From: Actinomadura sp. BRA 177
GTDB lineage: Bacteria; Actinomycetota; Actinomycetes; Streptosporangiales; Streptosporangiaceae
Assembly: GCF_013372625.1 (NCBI RefSeq)
Contig: NZ_JABXFD010000264.1
Coordinates: 1 to 64,000, forward strand
Length of the DNA stretch: 64,000 bases
Reading direction: 5' to 3'
Part shown: positions 39,840-49,054 of the stretch, one piece after another
How positions within the stretch are numbered: position 1 is the first letter of the stretch
How the letters are laid out: each line of letters starts with the position of its first letter
Notes under the pieces: model-generated
What the model was told of the DNA's origin: nothing
Database searches by the model: none
Seen by the model: only the letters and a program-made list of their open reading frames with translations
Program-made: the position numbers and the translations under genes

Positions 39840-42314
39840 ATGTCGGTGGTCTCCAGTAAGAATGAGGTCGTGACGTCCAGATTCCAGGGGCCCCTAGAGG
39901 ACGAGACCTGCCGCCGCTTCGTGTTGCCCGCCCTGGAACGGGCGGGCTGGCAAGAGGACCAGATCACCGGCCAGTACCCGATCAACCGGGGCCGGATCCG
40001 CGCCACCGCACGGCGCCATCGTCAGGACAAGCCGCTGAAAGCGGACTACCTCCTGGAGTACTCGGACGGGCTGCCGCTCGCCGTCATCGAGGCCAAGCGG
40101 TCCCGCAGAGATCCAGCGGACGGCTTCGAGCAGGTCAAGAGGTACGCCGAGTTACTGGACGTGCCGTTCGCCTACACGACGAACGGCCACCAGATCTTTG
40201 AACTGGACGCACGCACCGGCCACCTGAACGAGATCCAGGAGTTCCCAAGTCCCGAGGAGCTCTGGGCGCGCTACCGGCAAGACCGCGACCTCACGGACGA
40301 CGGGCAGGCCACCCTGGCCTCGGCACCGTTCAACTCGCGCTCGCGGAACTGGGACGGCAGCTTCAAAGATCCGCGCTACTACCAGCGCGTTGCGATCAAC
40401 AGGACGGTCCAGGCCATCGCGCGCGGCGACACGCGCATGCTGCTCGTCCTTGCCACGGGGACGGGCAAGACCCTCGTCGCCTCACAGATCGTCGCCAAGC
40501 TGTGGAACGCGAACTGGCCGCGCGGACGCAGGCCGCGAGTCCTCTACCTGGCCGACCGCAACATCCTGATCGATCAGCCCAAGGACGACTACTTCCAGCC
40601 GATGTTCGGTGAAGCCGTCCACAAGCTCGGTGGCGGCGAGGCGAAAACAGGACGGCACATCTACCTCGGCCTCTACCAGTCGCTCGACAGCAGCCGCGAC
40701 GAAGAGAGCCTCTACCGACAGTACGAGCCCGGCTACTTCGACCTCGTGATCGTGGATGAGTGCCACCGCGGCAGTGCGAGCGAGAACTCCCACTGGCGCA
40801 AGGTCCTTGAATACTTCTCCCCCGCCGTGCAGATCGGCCTGACCGCCACGCCGGTCATCGGCAAGGACACCGACACCTACGGCTACTTCGGCGAACCGCT
40901 GTACGAGTACACGCTGGCACGCGGCATCGACGACGGTTTCCTGGCCCCCTACCGGGTCCGCAAGGTGCGGCTGAACGTCGACATGACGGGCTGGCGCCCC
41001 GACCCGGGTCAAGCGGACCTCCTCGGCCGGGAGATCCCGGACAAGCTCTACGGCCCCAGGGAGTACGAGCGGGTCCTGGCCATCCTCGACCGGACCGAGG
41101 AGGCCGCCCGCTACCTCACCGACTACCTGCACCGGACGGGCAGGATGGGCAAGACGATCGTCTTCTGCGCGAACACCGACCACGCGTTCCGGATGACGAA
41201 GGCGCTGCACAACGCCAACGCCGACCTCGTCCGGCGCCACGGCTCAACCTATGCGTGCCGGATCACCGCGGCGGACGGCGACGCGGGCCGGGAGCGCCTG
41301 GACGAGTTCCGGCAGGTCGATTCCGACGTACCGGTCATCGCGGTAACGTCCCGGCTGCTCTCGACCGGCGTGGACATCCCGACCCTCCGCAACATCGTGC
41401 TGTTCCGCGTGATCAGGTCGATGCCGGAGTTCAAGCAGATCATCGGACGCGGCACCCGGATCTTCCGCGAGGACGGGAAGCTGTCGTTCGACATCATCGA
41501 CTTCGTGGAGGCGACGCGGCTGTTCAACGACCTCGAGTTCGACGGCCCGCCGATGCGGGTCGTGCGGGACGAGACCGACGCCGAAGGCAACATCGCCGAC
41601 ACCGTCAACGAGGACGTCCCCGGCGATGACGAAGAGATGGTCGCCGAACCCGAGGGCGAGTACACGCAGGAGGACGGCGGGACGCTCCCTCCGCTCGTCA
41701 CCGACCCGGACGAGGTCGACGACATCCTCGCCAACCCGCGCACCTTCTACGTGGACGGCGTCCAGGTGACGCCGTGGGGCAGCGCACTGTACGTGTCGGA
41801 GCCCAGCACCGACGGGACGCGGCTGCGTCTCGTCGAGTACGAGCAGTTCGTCCGCGACCGGATCCTCAAACTGAACCTGGAGCCGCACCAGTTGCTCGGC
41901 GAGTGGGCACAGGCGCAGGGCCGGCGGGCGCTGCGTGAGCGGCTGGACGAGAGCCACATCGCCACAGAGGACCTCGCGGAGTGGGCGGGCAGGCCGGACG
42001 CCGACACGATCGACCTGCTGATGTACCTGGCCTGGGAACTGCCGCTGATGTCGCGCTCGGAGCGGGCACGCCGGGTCGCCGTACGCCACCGCGACTTCCT
42101 GGAGTCGTTCGCGCCCGAGGCGCGGGAGGTGCTCGACAGGGTCCTCGAACAGTACGCCGAGCGCGGCGCCGAGGAGTTGGAGATCGGGGCGCTGCGCTCG
42201 AACGCCTACGAGGATCTCGGCAATGTCCTGGAGATCAGCGAGCGCTTCGGTGGGCGCGACCGCCTGCGCGGCGTGTTGGACGAGTTGAACGCACTCGTCT
42301 ACGAAGCTTCCTGA
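39840..42314 (+). CDS. hsdR: Type I restriction enzyme subunit R (HsdR)
   Basis: An 824-aa translocase-nuclease. The N-terminal PD-(D/E)xK-type nuclease site is ADYLLEY and LAVIEAKR (about residues 68-88). Walker A LATGTGKT, the DECH box (VDECHRG), LTATP and the C-terminal helicase motif (SRLLSTGVDIPTLRN, IIGRGTR) are intact. Length fits the EcoEI/type IB-like HsdR group. The start is uncertain: ATG 39840 or GTG 39870. It is the first gene of the restriction locus; the methylase gene downstream is damaged, which should be harmful if HsdR were active without it. Confidence 0.93.
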   Translation: MSVVSSKNEVVTSRFQGPLEDETCRRFVLPALERAGWQEDQITGQYPINRGRIRATARRHRQDKPLKADYLLEYSDGLPLAVIEAKRSRRDPADGFEQVKRYAELLDVPFAYTTNGHQIFELDARTGHLNEIQEFPSPEELWARYRQDRDLTDDGQATLASAPFNSRSRNWDGSFKDPRYYQRVAINRTVQAIARGDTRMLLVLATGTGKTLVASQIVAKLWNANWPRGRRPRVLYLADRNILIDQPKDDYFQPMFGEAVHKLGGGEAKTGRHIYLGLYQSLDSSRDEESLYRQYEPGYFDLVIVDECHRGSASENSHWRKVLEYFSPAVQIGLTATPVIGKDTDTYGYFGEPLYEYTLARGIDDGFLAPYRVRKVRLNVDMTGWRPDPGQADLLGREIPDKLYGPREYERVLAILDRTEEAARYLTDYLHRTGRMGKTIVFCANTDHAFRMTKALHNANADLVRRHGSTYACRITAADGDAGRERLDEFRQVDSDVPVIAVTSRLLSTGVDIPTLRNIVLFRVIRSMPEFKQIIGRGTRIFREDGKLSFDIIDFVEATRLFNDLEFDGPPMRVVRDETDAEGNIADTVNEDVPGDDEEMVAEPEGEYTQEDGGTLPPLVTDPDEVDDILANPRTFYVDGVQVTPWGSALYVSEPSTDGTRLRLVEYEQFVRDRILKLNLEPHQLLGEWAQAQGRRALRERLDESHIATEDLAEWAGRPDADTIDLLMYLAWELPLMSRSERARRVAVRHRDFLESFAPEAREVLDRVLEQYAERGAEELEIGALRSNAYEDLGNVLEISERFGGRDRLRGVLDELNALVYEAS

Positions 42315-42400
42315 TACTAAAGCTCGCTTTTAGGTTGATGCACCCATCACGCACCAAACTAAAACTGACTATAAGTAGTGATCACGATAGGCTGCCTCGT

Positions 42401-42690
42401 ATGCGGCAGCGGGAAGCGGAACCCCGCGCCCGGTTGTGGCGCCGGGCGGCGCGTCAGCGTGGCTACTTCACCGCCGCCCAGGCACTTGAGGACGGCTACT
42501 CCTACCAGGCGCAGCACTTCCATGTCCGGCGCGGCAACTGGACGCGCGTCGACCGCGGGATCTACCGCTTCCGCGAGTTCGCAGACCTCCCGGCCGGCGA
42601 GAACGACCACCTCGCCCGCTGGACGCTCTGGAGCCGGGGCCTGGCGGTCGTGTCGCACTCGACCGCACTGGGCGTCCACGGCCTGGTTGG
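42401..42690 (+). pseudogene. AbiEi-like antitoxin domain gene, 3'-truncated
   Basis: The first about 95 codons match the type IV antitoxin AbiEi N-terminal region: RLWRRAARQRGYFTAAQALEDGYSYQAQHFHVRRGNW, RVDRGIYRF, and AVVSHSTALGVHGL. At about 42676-42690 homology stops abruptly and the following DNA is hsdM in another frame. The AbiEi frame runs on to 42766 in meaningless sequence. No AbiEii nucleotidyltransferase toxin is present. A deletion that fused the two genes explains this best. Confidence 0.75.
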
Positions 42691-44066
42691 ACCGGCTCCC
42701 TCTGCTGTCATGGCTGCTGTTCCTGCGTGCCTTCGACGCCCTGGAGAAGCAGCGCGCCGCGTATGAGGACGATTTCCGGCCCGCGATCGCCCCCGAGTAC
42801 CAGTGGAGCAATTGGGCCAAGGACGAGAACTTCACCGGCCCGGAACTCCTCAAGTTCGTCAACGAAAGGCTGCTGCCCTACCTCAGCGGCCTCAAAAGCA
42901 ACGAGTCGGGCGACCCGCGCAACGTGCTCGGCCAGGTCTTCAGCGGCATCCAGAACCGCATCGCCTCCGGTTATCTCCTCCGCGATCTCCTCAACCAGAT
43001 CAAGAAGATCGACTTCACGTTCAGCGACGACATCCACACGATGGCGTTCCTGTACGAGTCGCTTCTCAAGGAAGTGCGAGACGCAGCCGGCGACTCCGGC
43101 GAGTTCTACACCCCGCGTCCGGTCATCCGTTTCATGGTCGAGCAGACGTTCCTGGAACTCGGCGAGACGATCCTCGACCCTGCCTGTGGCACCGGAGGCT
43201 TCCTGGTGGAGGCTTACACCGAGCTCACCAAGGATCGTAAGCTGGGCATCCTGCAACAAACGCGTCTCTGGCGAAGCCTGCGAGGCTACGAAAAGAAGTC
43301 GCTCCCGTACCTGCTCTGCATGATGAACCTGATCCTGCACGGCGTGACGGAACCCAACATCCTGCACACCAACGCACTCCGCCACATGCTGGACGAAACA
43401 GGCCCCAGCAGCCGCGTGGACGTGATCCTCACCAACCCGCCCTTCGGCGGCGAAGAGGAAAGTTCGATCGCCAAGGCTTTCCCAAAGGGCTACCAGACCC
43501 AGGAAACAGCCTGGCTCTTCTTGCAATCGGTAATCAAGAAGCTCAAGAACAATGGCCGGTGCGCCATCGTCCTGCCCAATGGCGCCCTGTTCGGTGAAGG
43601 CATCGGCACAAAGATCAAGAAGAAGCTTCTAGACGAGTGCAACCTGCACACCATCGTCCGCCTACCCCAAGGCGTCTTCGCCCCCTACACCCAGATTCCG
43701 GCGAACCTCTTGTTCTTCGACAAGACCGGCCCCACCAAGGAGACCTGGTTCTACCGGGTCAACCCACCCGAGGGCCGCAAGGGCTACGCGAAAACCAGGC
43801 CCCTGCGCTACGAGGAATTCGCCGAATGCACCGAATGGTGGGGCGGCAAAGAGTGCGCCGACCGAGTGGAGACAGAACACGCATGGCGCGTTCCCATCGC
43901 CGATATCGTCGCCAACAACTACAACCTCAACCTCACAAACCCCGAGGAAGAGGACGGCCTGTCCCACCGCCCGCCGGGCGAACTACTCAAAGAATTGATC
44001 TCTACCGAGAACGAGATCCTCGCTCTCCTCTCCTCCCTCGAGCATAGCCTGAAGGAAAACAAGTGA
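42687..44066 (+). pseudogene. hsdM: Type I methylase subunit HsdM, 5'-truncated
   Basis: From LPLLSWLLFLRAFDALEKQ onward, about 455 residues of a type I N6-adenine methylase are intact: GEFYTPRPV, motif I DPACGTGGF, motif IV NPPFGG, and the C-terminal target-subunit contact region. The N-terminal segment before the first helix is missing and is replaced by the AbiEi fragment. The only in-frame start at the junction is TTG 42687; translation might also begin upstream through the fused DNA. Whether methylation activity survives is uncertain. GC content falls through the gene toward hsdS. Confidence 0.8.
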
Positions 44067-45208
44067 ATATGTATCCCGAGATAGCTCTCGGCGAGTTTAT
44101 TGATCTCGACGTCGATGCCGAATCTGTCGATCCAGATAAGACCTACACCACCGCCGGCATCTATTCCTATGGAAGAGGGCTTTTCAGGCGCGCAACCATC
44201 CTCGGCTCGGAAACGAAATACTCCAGGTACACCAAACTTCACGAAGGGCAATTCGTCTACAGCAAGCTCTTCGGTTGGGAAGGCGCGCTGGCAACGGTCG
44301 AGAAGGAGTTTGACGGGCTCTACGTGTCCCACGAGTTCCCAACGTTCACCATTAAGGCAACGGTCGCCGATCTTTCCTACGTCCGACATCTGGCTCGCTG
44401 GGAAGGGCTGCACGCCAAGCTTCGCGACAAGGGAACCGGAATGGGTTCCCGGAGACAGCGCGTCAATATCGACCGCCTCCTGGCAACCACGGTCCCGCTG
44501 CCGGATGTGGAGGAGCAGCGCCGCATCGCCGCCCGCCTGGACTCGACAACTCAAAGACTCTCGCTCGTCCGCGAAAGTCGGGAGCGTGCCGACCAGCTCA
44601 ACAATGCCATAAAGGATTCGATCATTCACCAAGAGGAAGCCAGTCCACTGACGAGACTCGGCGACATTCTCACTCTTGAGAGAATTCCCCTGGACATTGA
44701 CTCTGAATGTGAGTATACACAGATCGGCATACGATCTTTCGGGAACGGGATCTTCCATCGCGACAAACTTCCGGGCCGAGAACTCAGCAAGCTTAAGTAT
44801 TTCTGGATACAACCGGACCGGCTAGTTGTGAGCAACATCATGGCATGGGAGGGCGCAATTGCCATCTCCACAGACGCAGATCAAGGATGTGTTGGCTCCA
44901 GTCGATTTCTAAGCTTCATCCCATCCGACAACACCGATCTGCGATACTTGAACTACTATTTTCAGAGCGGATCAGGCCGAAGTATTGTCCGCAACACATC
45001 AACCGGGACAGTTCTCAGAAATCAGACTATTTCAGTAAGTAAGTTCGAGAACATATGTATTCCACTGCCGGACCTACCCAAGCAGCAGCAGGTCGCCAAC
45101 TTCCTCGACGAATGCGCACTAATAGGCAGAGCTGCACAGGCTCAACTGCCCACCGCATCGGCTCTAAGACAGTCTTTCCTGCATGCTGCATTTAGCGGGG
45201 AGCTCTGA
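44063..45208 (+). CDS. hsdS: Type I specificity subunit HsdS
   Basis: A 381-aa protein with two target-recognition domains, each followed by a conserved helix region (VPLPDVEEQRRIAARLD at about 150 and IPLPDLPKQQQVANFLD at about 335). GTG at 44063 overlaps the hsdM stop (GTGA) and has AAGGA 6 nt upstream; ATG 44069 is the alternative. The DNA is clearly richer in A and T than its neighbours, a usual sign of recent acquisition of specificity genes. The gene is intact. Confidence 0.9.
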   Translation: MNMYPEIALGEFIDLDVDAESVDPDKTYTTAGIYSYGRGLFRRATILGSETKYSRYTKLHEGQFVYSKLFGWEGALATVEKEFDGLYVSHEFPTFTIKATVADLSYVRHLARWEGLHAKLRDKGTGMGSRRQRVNIDRLLATTVPLPDVEEQRRIAARLDSTTQRLSLVRESRERADQLNNAIKDSIIHQEEASPLTRLGDILTLERIPLDIDSECEYTQIGIRSFGNGIFHRDKLPGRELSKLKYFWIQPDRLVVSNIMAWEGAIAISTDADQGCVGSSRFLSFIPSDNTDLRYLNYYFQSGSGRSIVRNTSTGTVLRNQTISVSKFENICIPLPDLPKQQQVANFLDECALIGRAAQAQLPTASALRQSFLHAAFSGEL

Positions 45209-45213
45209 GGGCG

Positions 45214-45250
45214 AGACGTGGCAGCCTGGCAGCTCCAGGCTGCCACGTCT
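45214..45250. terminator. Bidirectional terminator hairpin after hsdS
   Basis: A perfect 16-bp stem (AGACGTGGCAGCCTGG and complement) with a 5-nt CAGCT loop between the convergent hsdS and DUF397 genes. Confidence 0.85.
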
Positions 45251-45256
45251 GCCAGG

Positions 45257-45460
45257 TTACTGCCGGGGGACTGCTCGGAGGTGGTCGAGAAGGCAGCGAA
45301 CTGCCGTATGAGTCAGTTCGAGGAACGGACCGTCCGGATCTCTAGAATCACGGATCAGGAGCCCCTGCCGGAGGGCCGCAACCTCAACGCACTCGCCGCC
45401 CGTTCCGCCGCTGTGGCTGCTCTTACGCCACCGAAGAAGCTCCCGATCCCGACGACTCAC
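45257..45460 (-). CDS. DUF397 protein (second copy)
   Basis: A 67-aa DUF397 protein: LRWRKSSHSGGTGGECVEVA, LLIRDSRDPDGP. DUF397 proteins are small partners of XRE/DUF5753 regulators in actinomycetes, proposed to act as antitoxin- or signal-like elements. It starts at a GTG 2 nt after the first DUF397 stop codon. The two copies share about half their residues, so they are a tandem duplication. Confidence 0.9.
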   Translation of the reverse strand: MSRRDRELLRWRKSSHSGGTGGECVEVAALRQGLLIRDSRDPDGPFLELTHTAVRCLLDHLRAVPRQ

Positions 45461-45462
45461 GA

Positions 45463-45657
45463 TTACTGACCTCGCACTCGGCTAATCAAGTCACGTGCTG
45501 CTGCGATGGTGACACCAAGGTGGGGGCCGTCCGGGTCCTTGGAGTCACGAATCAGGAGATGATCCGGCATCGCAGCTACCTCGACACACTCGCCACCAGA
45601 GCCACCGCTGTAGCTGCTCTTACGCCACTGCGGGACCATAGAGTTCGGGTGCTTCAC
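45463..45657 (-). CDS. DUF397 protein (first copy)
   Basis: A 64-aa DUF397 protein: VPQWRKSSYSGGSGGECVEVA, LLIRDSKDPDGPHLGV. The GTG start overlaps the XRE regulator stop (GTGA at 45654-45657), so translation is coupled. Confidence 0.92.
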   Translation of the reverse strand: MKHPNSMVPQWRKSSYSGGSGGECVEVAAMPDHLLIRDSKDPDGPHLGVTIAAARDLISRVRGQ

Positions 45658-46493
45658 AGGTACTCCTCACGAGTGCGTGTCAAGAGCTCGAAGGTCTCGG
45701 TGCGGGAGAGGGATTCGCCCATCACCAAGGAGAACCGTACTCCGGCTTTGAACATCGTGCTCTTACTCTCGATCAGTTGACCGACACCCGCCGCCTCGAT
45801 GTACATGAGGTCTGCCTCCGCCTCGAAGTTGAGCAACATGAAGCCCCCTTCCAACCCAGCCGGGGCCACCCTGCCGTAAGGCAGTACTCGCACGTCCACA
45901 TCGAGCGAGTGCTCAAACCCGATGAGGTGGTCCAGTTGCTCCACCATGACTTCGCGGCCTCCGACCGGACGGTGTAGCACTGATTCATCCAACACGAATA
46001 TCGTCATCGGAGGGTTCTGCCGCGTGAGGATCGTTTGCCGCTCCATCCGTCCAGCCACCCGTGCCTCTAGGGTCTCTGCGGGTTCTCCTGGCATCATGAG
46101 CCCTCGGGCATAGCGCTCCGTCTGGAGCAGGCCAGGGACGACCTGGGCAGCAAAACACCTGATGCCGATGGCCTTGCCCTCGTGGCGCAAGTATGCGTCG
46201 AAGCCGGGCAGCAGGACGCGGTGGCGGCCGGCGCGGCGGATGGTCTTGTAGATGCGGTGGAAGTGGCCGTCGTCCTGATCCCAGCCATCCGTCTTGAAGT
46301 AGGTGTCCAGGTCGAAGGCCGTCTGCTCGGAGACGGTCTTGTCGGCCTTCTCCAGCTGGCAGATCCACTGCGGGGTGCAGCCGAGGGCGCTGGCGAGCTG
46401 GTTCTGGGACAGCTTCGCGCGCATGCGCGTCCGGCGGAGTTCTTCACCGAAGTGGACGCGCAGGGCGTCAGGGTCGTGCTGGTCGCTGGCCAT
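45654..46493 (-). CDS. XRE-family regulator with DUF5753 domain
   Basis: A 279-aa regulator: N-terminal helix-turn-helix (LRRTRMRAKLSQNQLASALGCTPQWICQLEKAD) and a C-terminal DUF5753 domain (VPGLLQTERYARGLM, and FVLDESVLHRPVGG). These proteins pair with DUF397 partners, as here, and regulate development or defence-like genes in actinomycetes. The ATG is chosen because GGAGG lies 8 nt upstream; the frame is open for 21 further codons. Confidence 0.92.
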   Translation of the reverse strand: MASDQHDPDALRVHFGEELRRTRMRAKLSQNQLASALGCTPQWICQLEKADKTVSEQTAFDLDTYFKTDGWDQDDGHFHRIYKTIRRAGRHRVLLPGFDAYLRHEGKAIGIRCFAAQVVPGLLQTERYARGLMMPGEPAETLEARVAGRMERQTILTRQNPPMTIFVLDESVLHRPVGGREVMVEQLDHLIGFEHSLDVDVRVLPYGRVAPAGLEGGFMLLNFEAEADLMYIEAAGVGQLIESKSTMFKAGVRFSLVMGESLSRTETFELLTRTREEYL

Positions 46494-46659
46494 GGCGGGG
46501 GCCTCCGGCACTCGCTTGACGGGGGGTACGGGGGTGGCCGTGCAGCTGAACACCACTTTCGTAGCTCATTGTAATCAATCAACCGCATGCCGTCCTGGCG
46601 TTTACGCAACGGTCAGGAGCAGTTGGCTGGTTCACGTTCCTGATCGCGCGGTCGCGCCG

Positions 46660-47139
46660 TCACACGCCTTCGGGCACCCAGCCGTATTCGCAGTAATCGA
46701 TCCCCTGCTTGGCATTGGTGAGAGCTCGGCTGACGTAGGCAAGGGCGTCGACGGGCATGTCGTCAGGGGCGGCCCATACAAGCTCGGTGCACTTGTGTGG
46801 TTCACGGATCCGCGGTGTGCCGTCCCAGGAGGCCGTGGTGAAGAAGAAGTCGACGCGAGGTTCGAGAGAACGTCGGAACATCACACCGGCCGGACTGATG
46901 TCGACCGGGGCGAGGACAAGGCCGAGTTCTTCGTTGACCTCGCGGGCAATGCTGTCGGTCGGGGTCTCGCCGAGGTCCACGTGACCGGCGGGCAAGGCCA
47001 GCTGGCCGTCCGCATAGCCGCTGCCGGCTCGGCGCATGAGCAGCACGCGTCCGTCCGTGCGGGTGAGGATGATGTGGGCGGCGACCGGGTAGCGGTCGTG
47101 CTTGGTGTCGAACACGAAGCCGTCGCTGGTACCGCCCAC
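46660..47139 (-). CDS. Nudix hydrolase 1
   Basis: A 159-aa Nudix protein with the full box GHVDLGETPTDSIAREVNEELGL. The GTG start follows AGGAGG by 4 nt and 8 nt after the reductase-like gene, so both are one transcript. Substrate unknown; pairing with a nucleotide-reductase-like protein points to a (modified) nucleotide. The 166 nt between this gene and the XRE start hold the XRE promoter region (an AT-rich stretch near 46560-46590) and no gene. Confidence 0.88.
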   Translation of the reverse strand: MGGTSDGFVFDTKHDRYPVAAHIILTRTDGRVLLMRRAGSGYADGQLALPAGHVDLGETPTDSIAREVNEELGLVLAPVDISPAGVMFRRSLEPRVDFFFTTASWDGTPRIREPHKCTELVWAAPDDMPVDALAYVSRALTNAKQGIDYCEYGWVPEGV

Positions 47140-47147
47140 ATGTCCTC

Positions 47148-48836
47148 CTACAGGGCTTTCGGCTGGCTGGTGCGTGACCCGTCCCGGTAGACGGTAATGC
47201 CTTTGCAGCCCAACTCCCAGGCGCTTCGGTAGATGTCGTGGACGTCGCCCGCGGTGGCGTCCGCAGGCAGGTTGACGGTCTTGGAGACCGCCTCGTCAAC
47301 ACATGCCTGGACGGTCGCGGCCATCGCCAGATGACCTGCTGGGCTGATCTCGGTGGCGGTTGCCAGCAGGCTCCGGAGGGCCTCCGGAAGTCCGGAGGCA
47401 CGGGGCAGGCGTCCGTGCACGACCGCGTATTCGATCAGGTCTGGGCGACCGATCTCGTCCAGCACGCTCCGGACGGCGGGGTGGAGCAGGTCGGGGATGT
47501 GGGGATCGGTCAGCCGGAACAGTGGCTCGATGCCGGTCGAAGCTCCGATCACCGGAGCGCTGCGGCCGGTCGGCGGGATCGCGATCGTGGAGGAGTTGCG
47601 GAGCATCCCGGTTCTGGCGAGACTGGCGGCCAGCGCGGCCCAGTCGCCGCTGGTGACGGTGCGCGCGCCCACGCCGGCGAACCTGGTCAGGAAGGACGGG
47701 TCCGCGTAGCGGGACTCACCCGCAAGGACCGCAGGACACCCGCCCCGCTGGACGGCGAGTTCAGCGGAGGCCACCTTGCTGGCGTAGTTCACGAACGCGA
47801 CCGCGTCACGGGCCAGGTCTCGTCCCGCAACGCTGTCATACGCCAGTCCTGCCGCCAGCAGTAGATCGGCCAGCCCGCACACGCCGACCCCGATCTTCCG
47901 CTTCCCCGCCATGATCTGAGAGGACAGGGCGTGCGGGTAATGCGCAAGGCTGGCCTCGATGGCGTCGTCCAGTGCACGGACGAGCAGGCGTACCGTGTCG
48001 GCCAGCCCGTCCAGGTCCAGAGTCGCCGCTGATCCGCCGGAGCGGAAGCGTGCGAGGTTGACGTAGCCGAACTGGCAGGTCTCCCCCTGGACGAGGCCGA
48101 CTTCGGCGCACGGAGCGGTGGAGACGTAGCGGCCGAACTTCGGAGCGGGGTTGCCCTCGTCCATCCGGTCGGCGAAGAGCAGTCCCGGGTCCGCGCAAGC
48201 GGCGGCGGCCTCGGCGGCCGCCCGGAGCAGGTCGCGTTCCCGGCCGGGTGAGGCCGCGGCGCGCATCTCGGCATCAGTGACGGTCAGGGAGATGTTGAAC
48301 CGCCACTCCTCACCGCGGCCATCGGCCGAGGTCTTGCAGGTGATGAACTCGGCTGCTCTGGGGTGCGCCAGGGACAGGACCGCCATGTTCCCGACCGGCC
48401 GATCTTCCAGGCCGCCGACGGCCCCGGCCACGGCCACGTCGTTGAGGTACCGCAGGACGGCGACCGGGTCGTCGAGGTCGTCGAGGTTGAAGCCCGTGCC
48501 CATCCCGGCGCGGTGGTAGTCGTCGACCACGGCCTTGACCTTCCCGAGGTCGCCGCGCAGGTCGACGGGCGGTACCGCGCACGCGGCCAGCGGCCGGTCG
48601 GCGTACCGACCGGCGTTGGTCATGATGGGGGTGGAGAACACGATCCGGCGGTCGTCGAGTGCCTCACCGAGCCGCTGCCCGAACCCCCCGTCGCCGTCGA
48701 AGTGACGGTCGGCGGCGGCGAAAGTAGCGACGATCCGCTCGACCATGGAGCGGGCACTCTCCCCGTCGCCGACGATGCGCCCGTCGCGCAAGTAGGTCTC
48801 CAGATAGGGGGTGGAAGGGAAATGGGACCGGAACAT
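47148..48836 (-). CDS. Class II ribonucleotide-reductase-like protein, active-site variant
   Basis: A 562-aa protein related to adenosylcobalamin-dependent NrdJ. Cys86 (LAACAVPP), Cys254 (GETCQFG) and the thiyl-radical Cys243 with Glu245 are kept, but the catalytic Asn of NxCxE is Ala241 (APCAE). GASTGIEPLF and GCKGITVYRDGSR are present. The protein then ends within 10 residues, so the C-terminal Cys pair that normally re-reduces the site is absent, as is the N-terminal ATP cone. It is shorter than standard NrdJ (about 700 or more residues). It may act on an unusual nucleotide with the Nudix partner, or be a non-classical paralogue. Confidence 0.8.
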   Translation of the reverse strand: MFRSHFPSTPYLETYLRDGRIVGDGESARSMVERIVATFAAADRHFDGDGGFGQRLGEALDDRRIVFSTPIMTNAGRYADRPLAACAVPPVDLRGDLGKVKAVVDDYHRAGMGTGFNLDDLDDPVAVLRYLNDVAVAGAVGGLEDRPVGNMAVLSLAHPRAAEFITCKTSADGRGEEWRFNISLTVTDAEMRAAASPGRERDLLRAAAEAAAACADPGLLFADRMDEGNPAPKFGRYVSTAPCAEVGLVQGETCQFGYVNLARFRSGGSAATLDLDGLADTVRLLVRALDDAIEASLAHYPHALSSQIMAGKRKIGVGVCGLADLLLAAGLAYDSVAGRDLARDAVAFVNYASKVASAELAVQRGGCPAVLAGESRYADPSFLTRFAGVGARTVTSGDWAALAASLARTGMLRNSSTIAIPPTGRSAPVIGASTGIEPLFRLTDPHIPDLLHPAVRSVLDEIGRPDLIEYAVVHGRLPRASGLPEALRSLLATATEISPAGHLAMAATVQACVDEAVSKTVNLPADATAGDVHDIYRSAWELGCKGITVYRDGSRTSQPKAL

Positions 48837-48940
48837 GCTGCCTCCGTAGTCCGGCTCGTCCGATCGAAGCTGTGCCTCAACCGTCAGGCGGACGCCGGAG
48901 AACCGGCAGATGAGAGCGCATGCGCGGTCATGCGGCGCCG

Positions 48941-48966
48941 TTGCGCGGCTTGCGCGTTCTTGCGCG
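48941..48966. promoter_or_regulatory. Triple TTGCGCG direct repeat
   Basis: TTGCGCG starts at 48941, 48950 and 48960 in the 218-nt gap between the divergent reductase-like and regulator genes. The 9-10-nt period puts the copies on one face of the helix. Likely operator. Confidence 0.45.
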
Positions 48967-49054
48967 TGTGGTGACGAACCGCCTCCCGGCGCTTACCGTG
49001 AGTTGGGACTGAACCGTTCCGTCCCCGCACCGGTTCTTCAAGAAGGAGCCGCAG

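Noticed and set aside
42711-43323. Alternative ATG-started product within hsdM
   Set aside because: That frame is Ser/Arg-rich shadow and does not contain methylase motifs.
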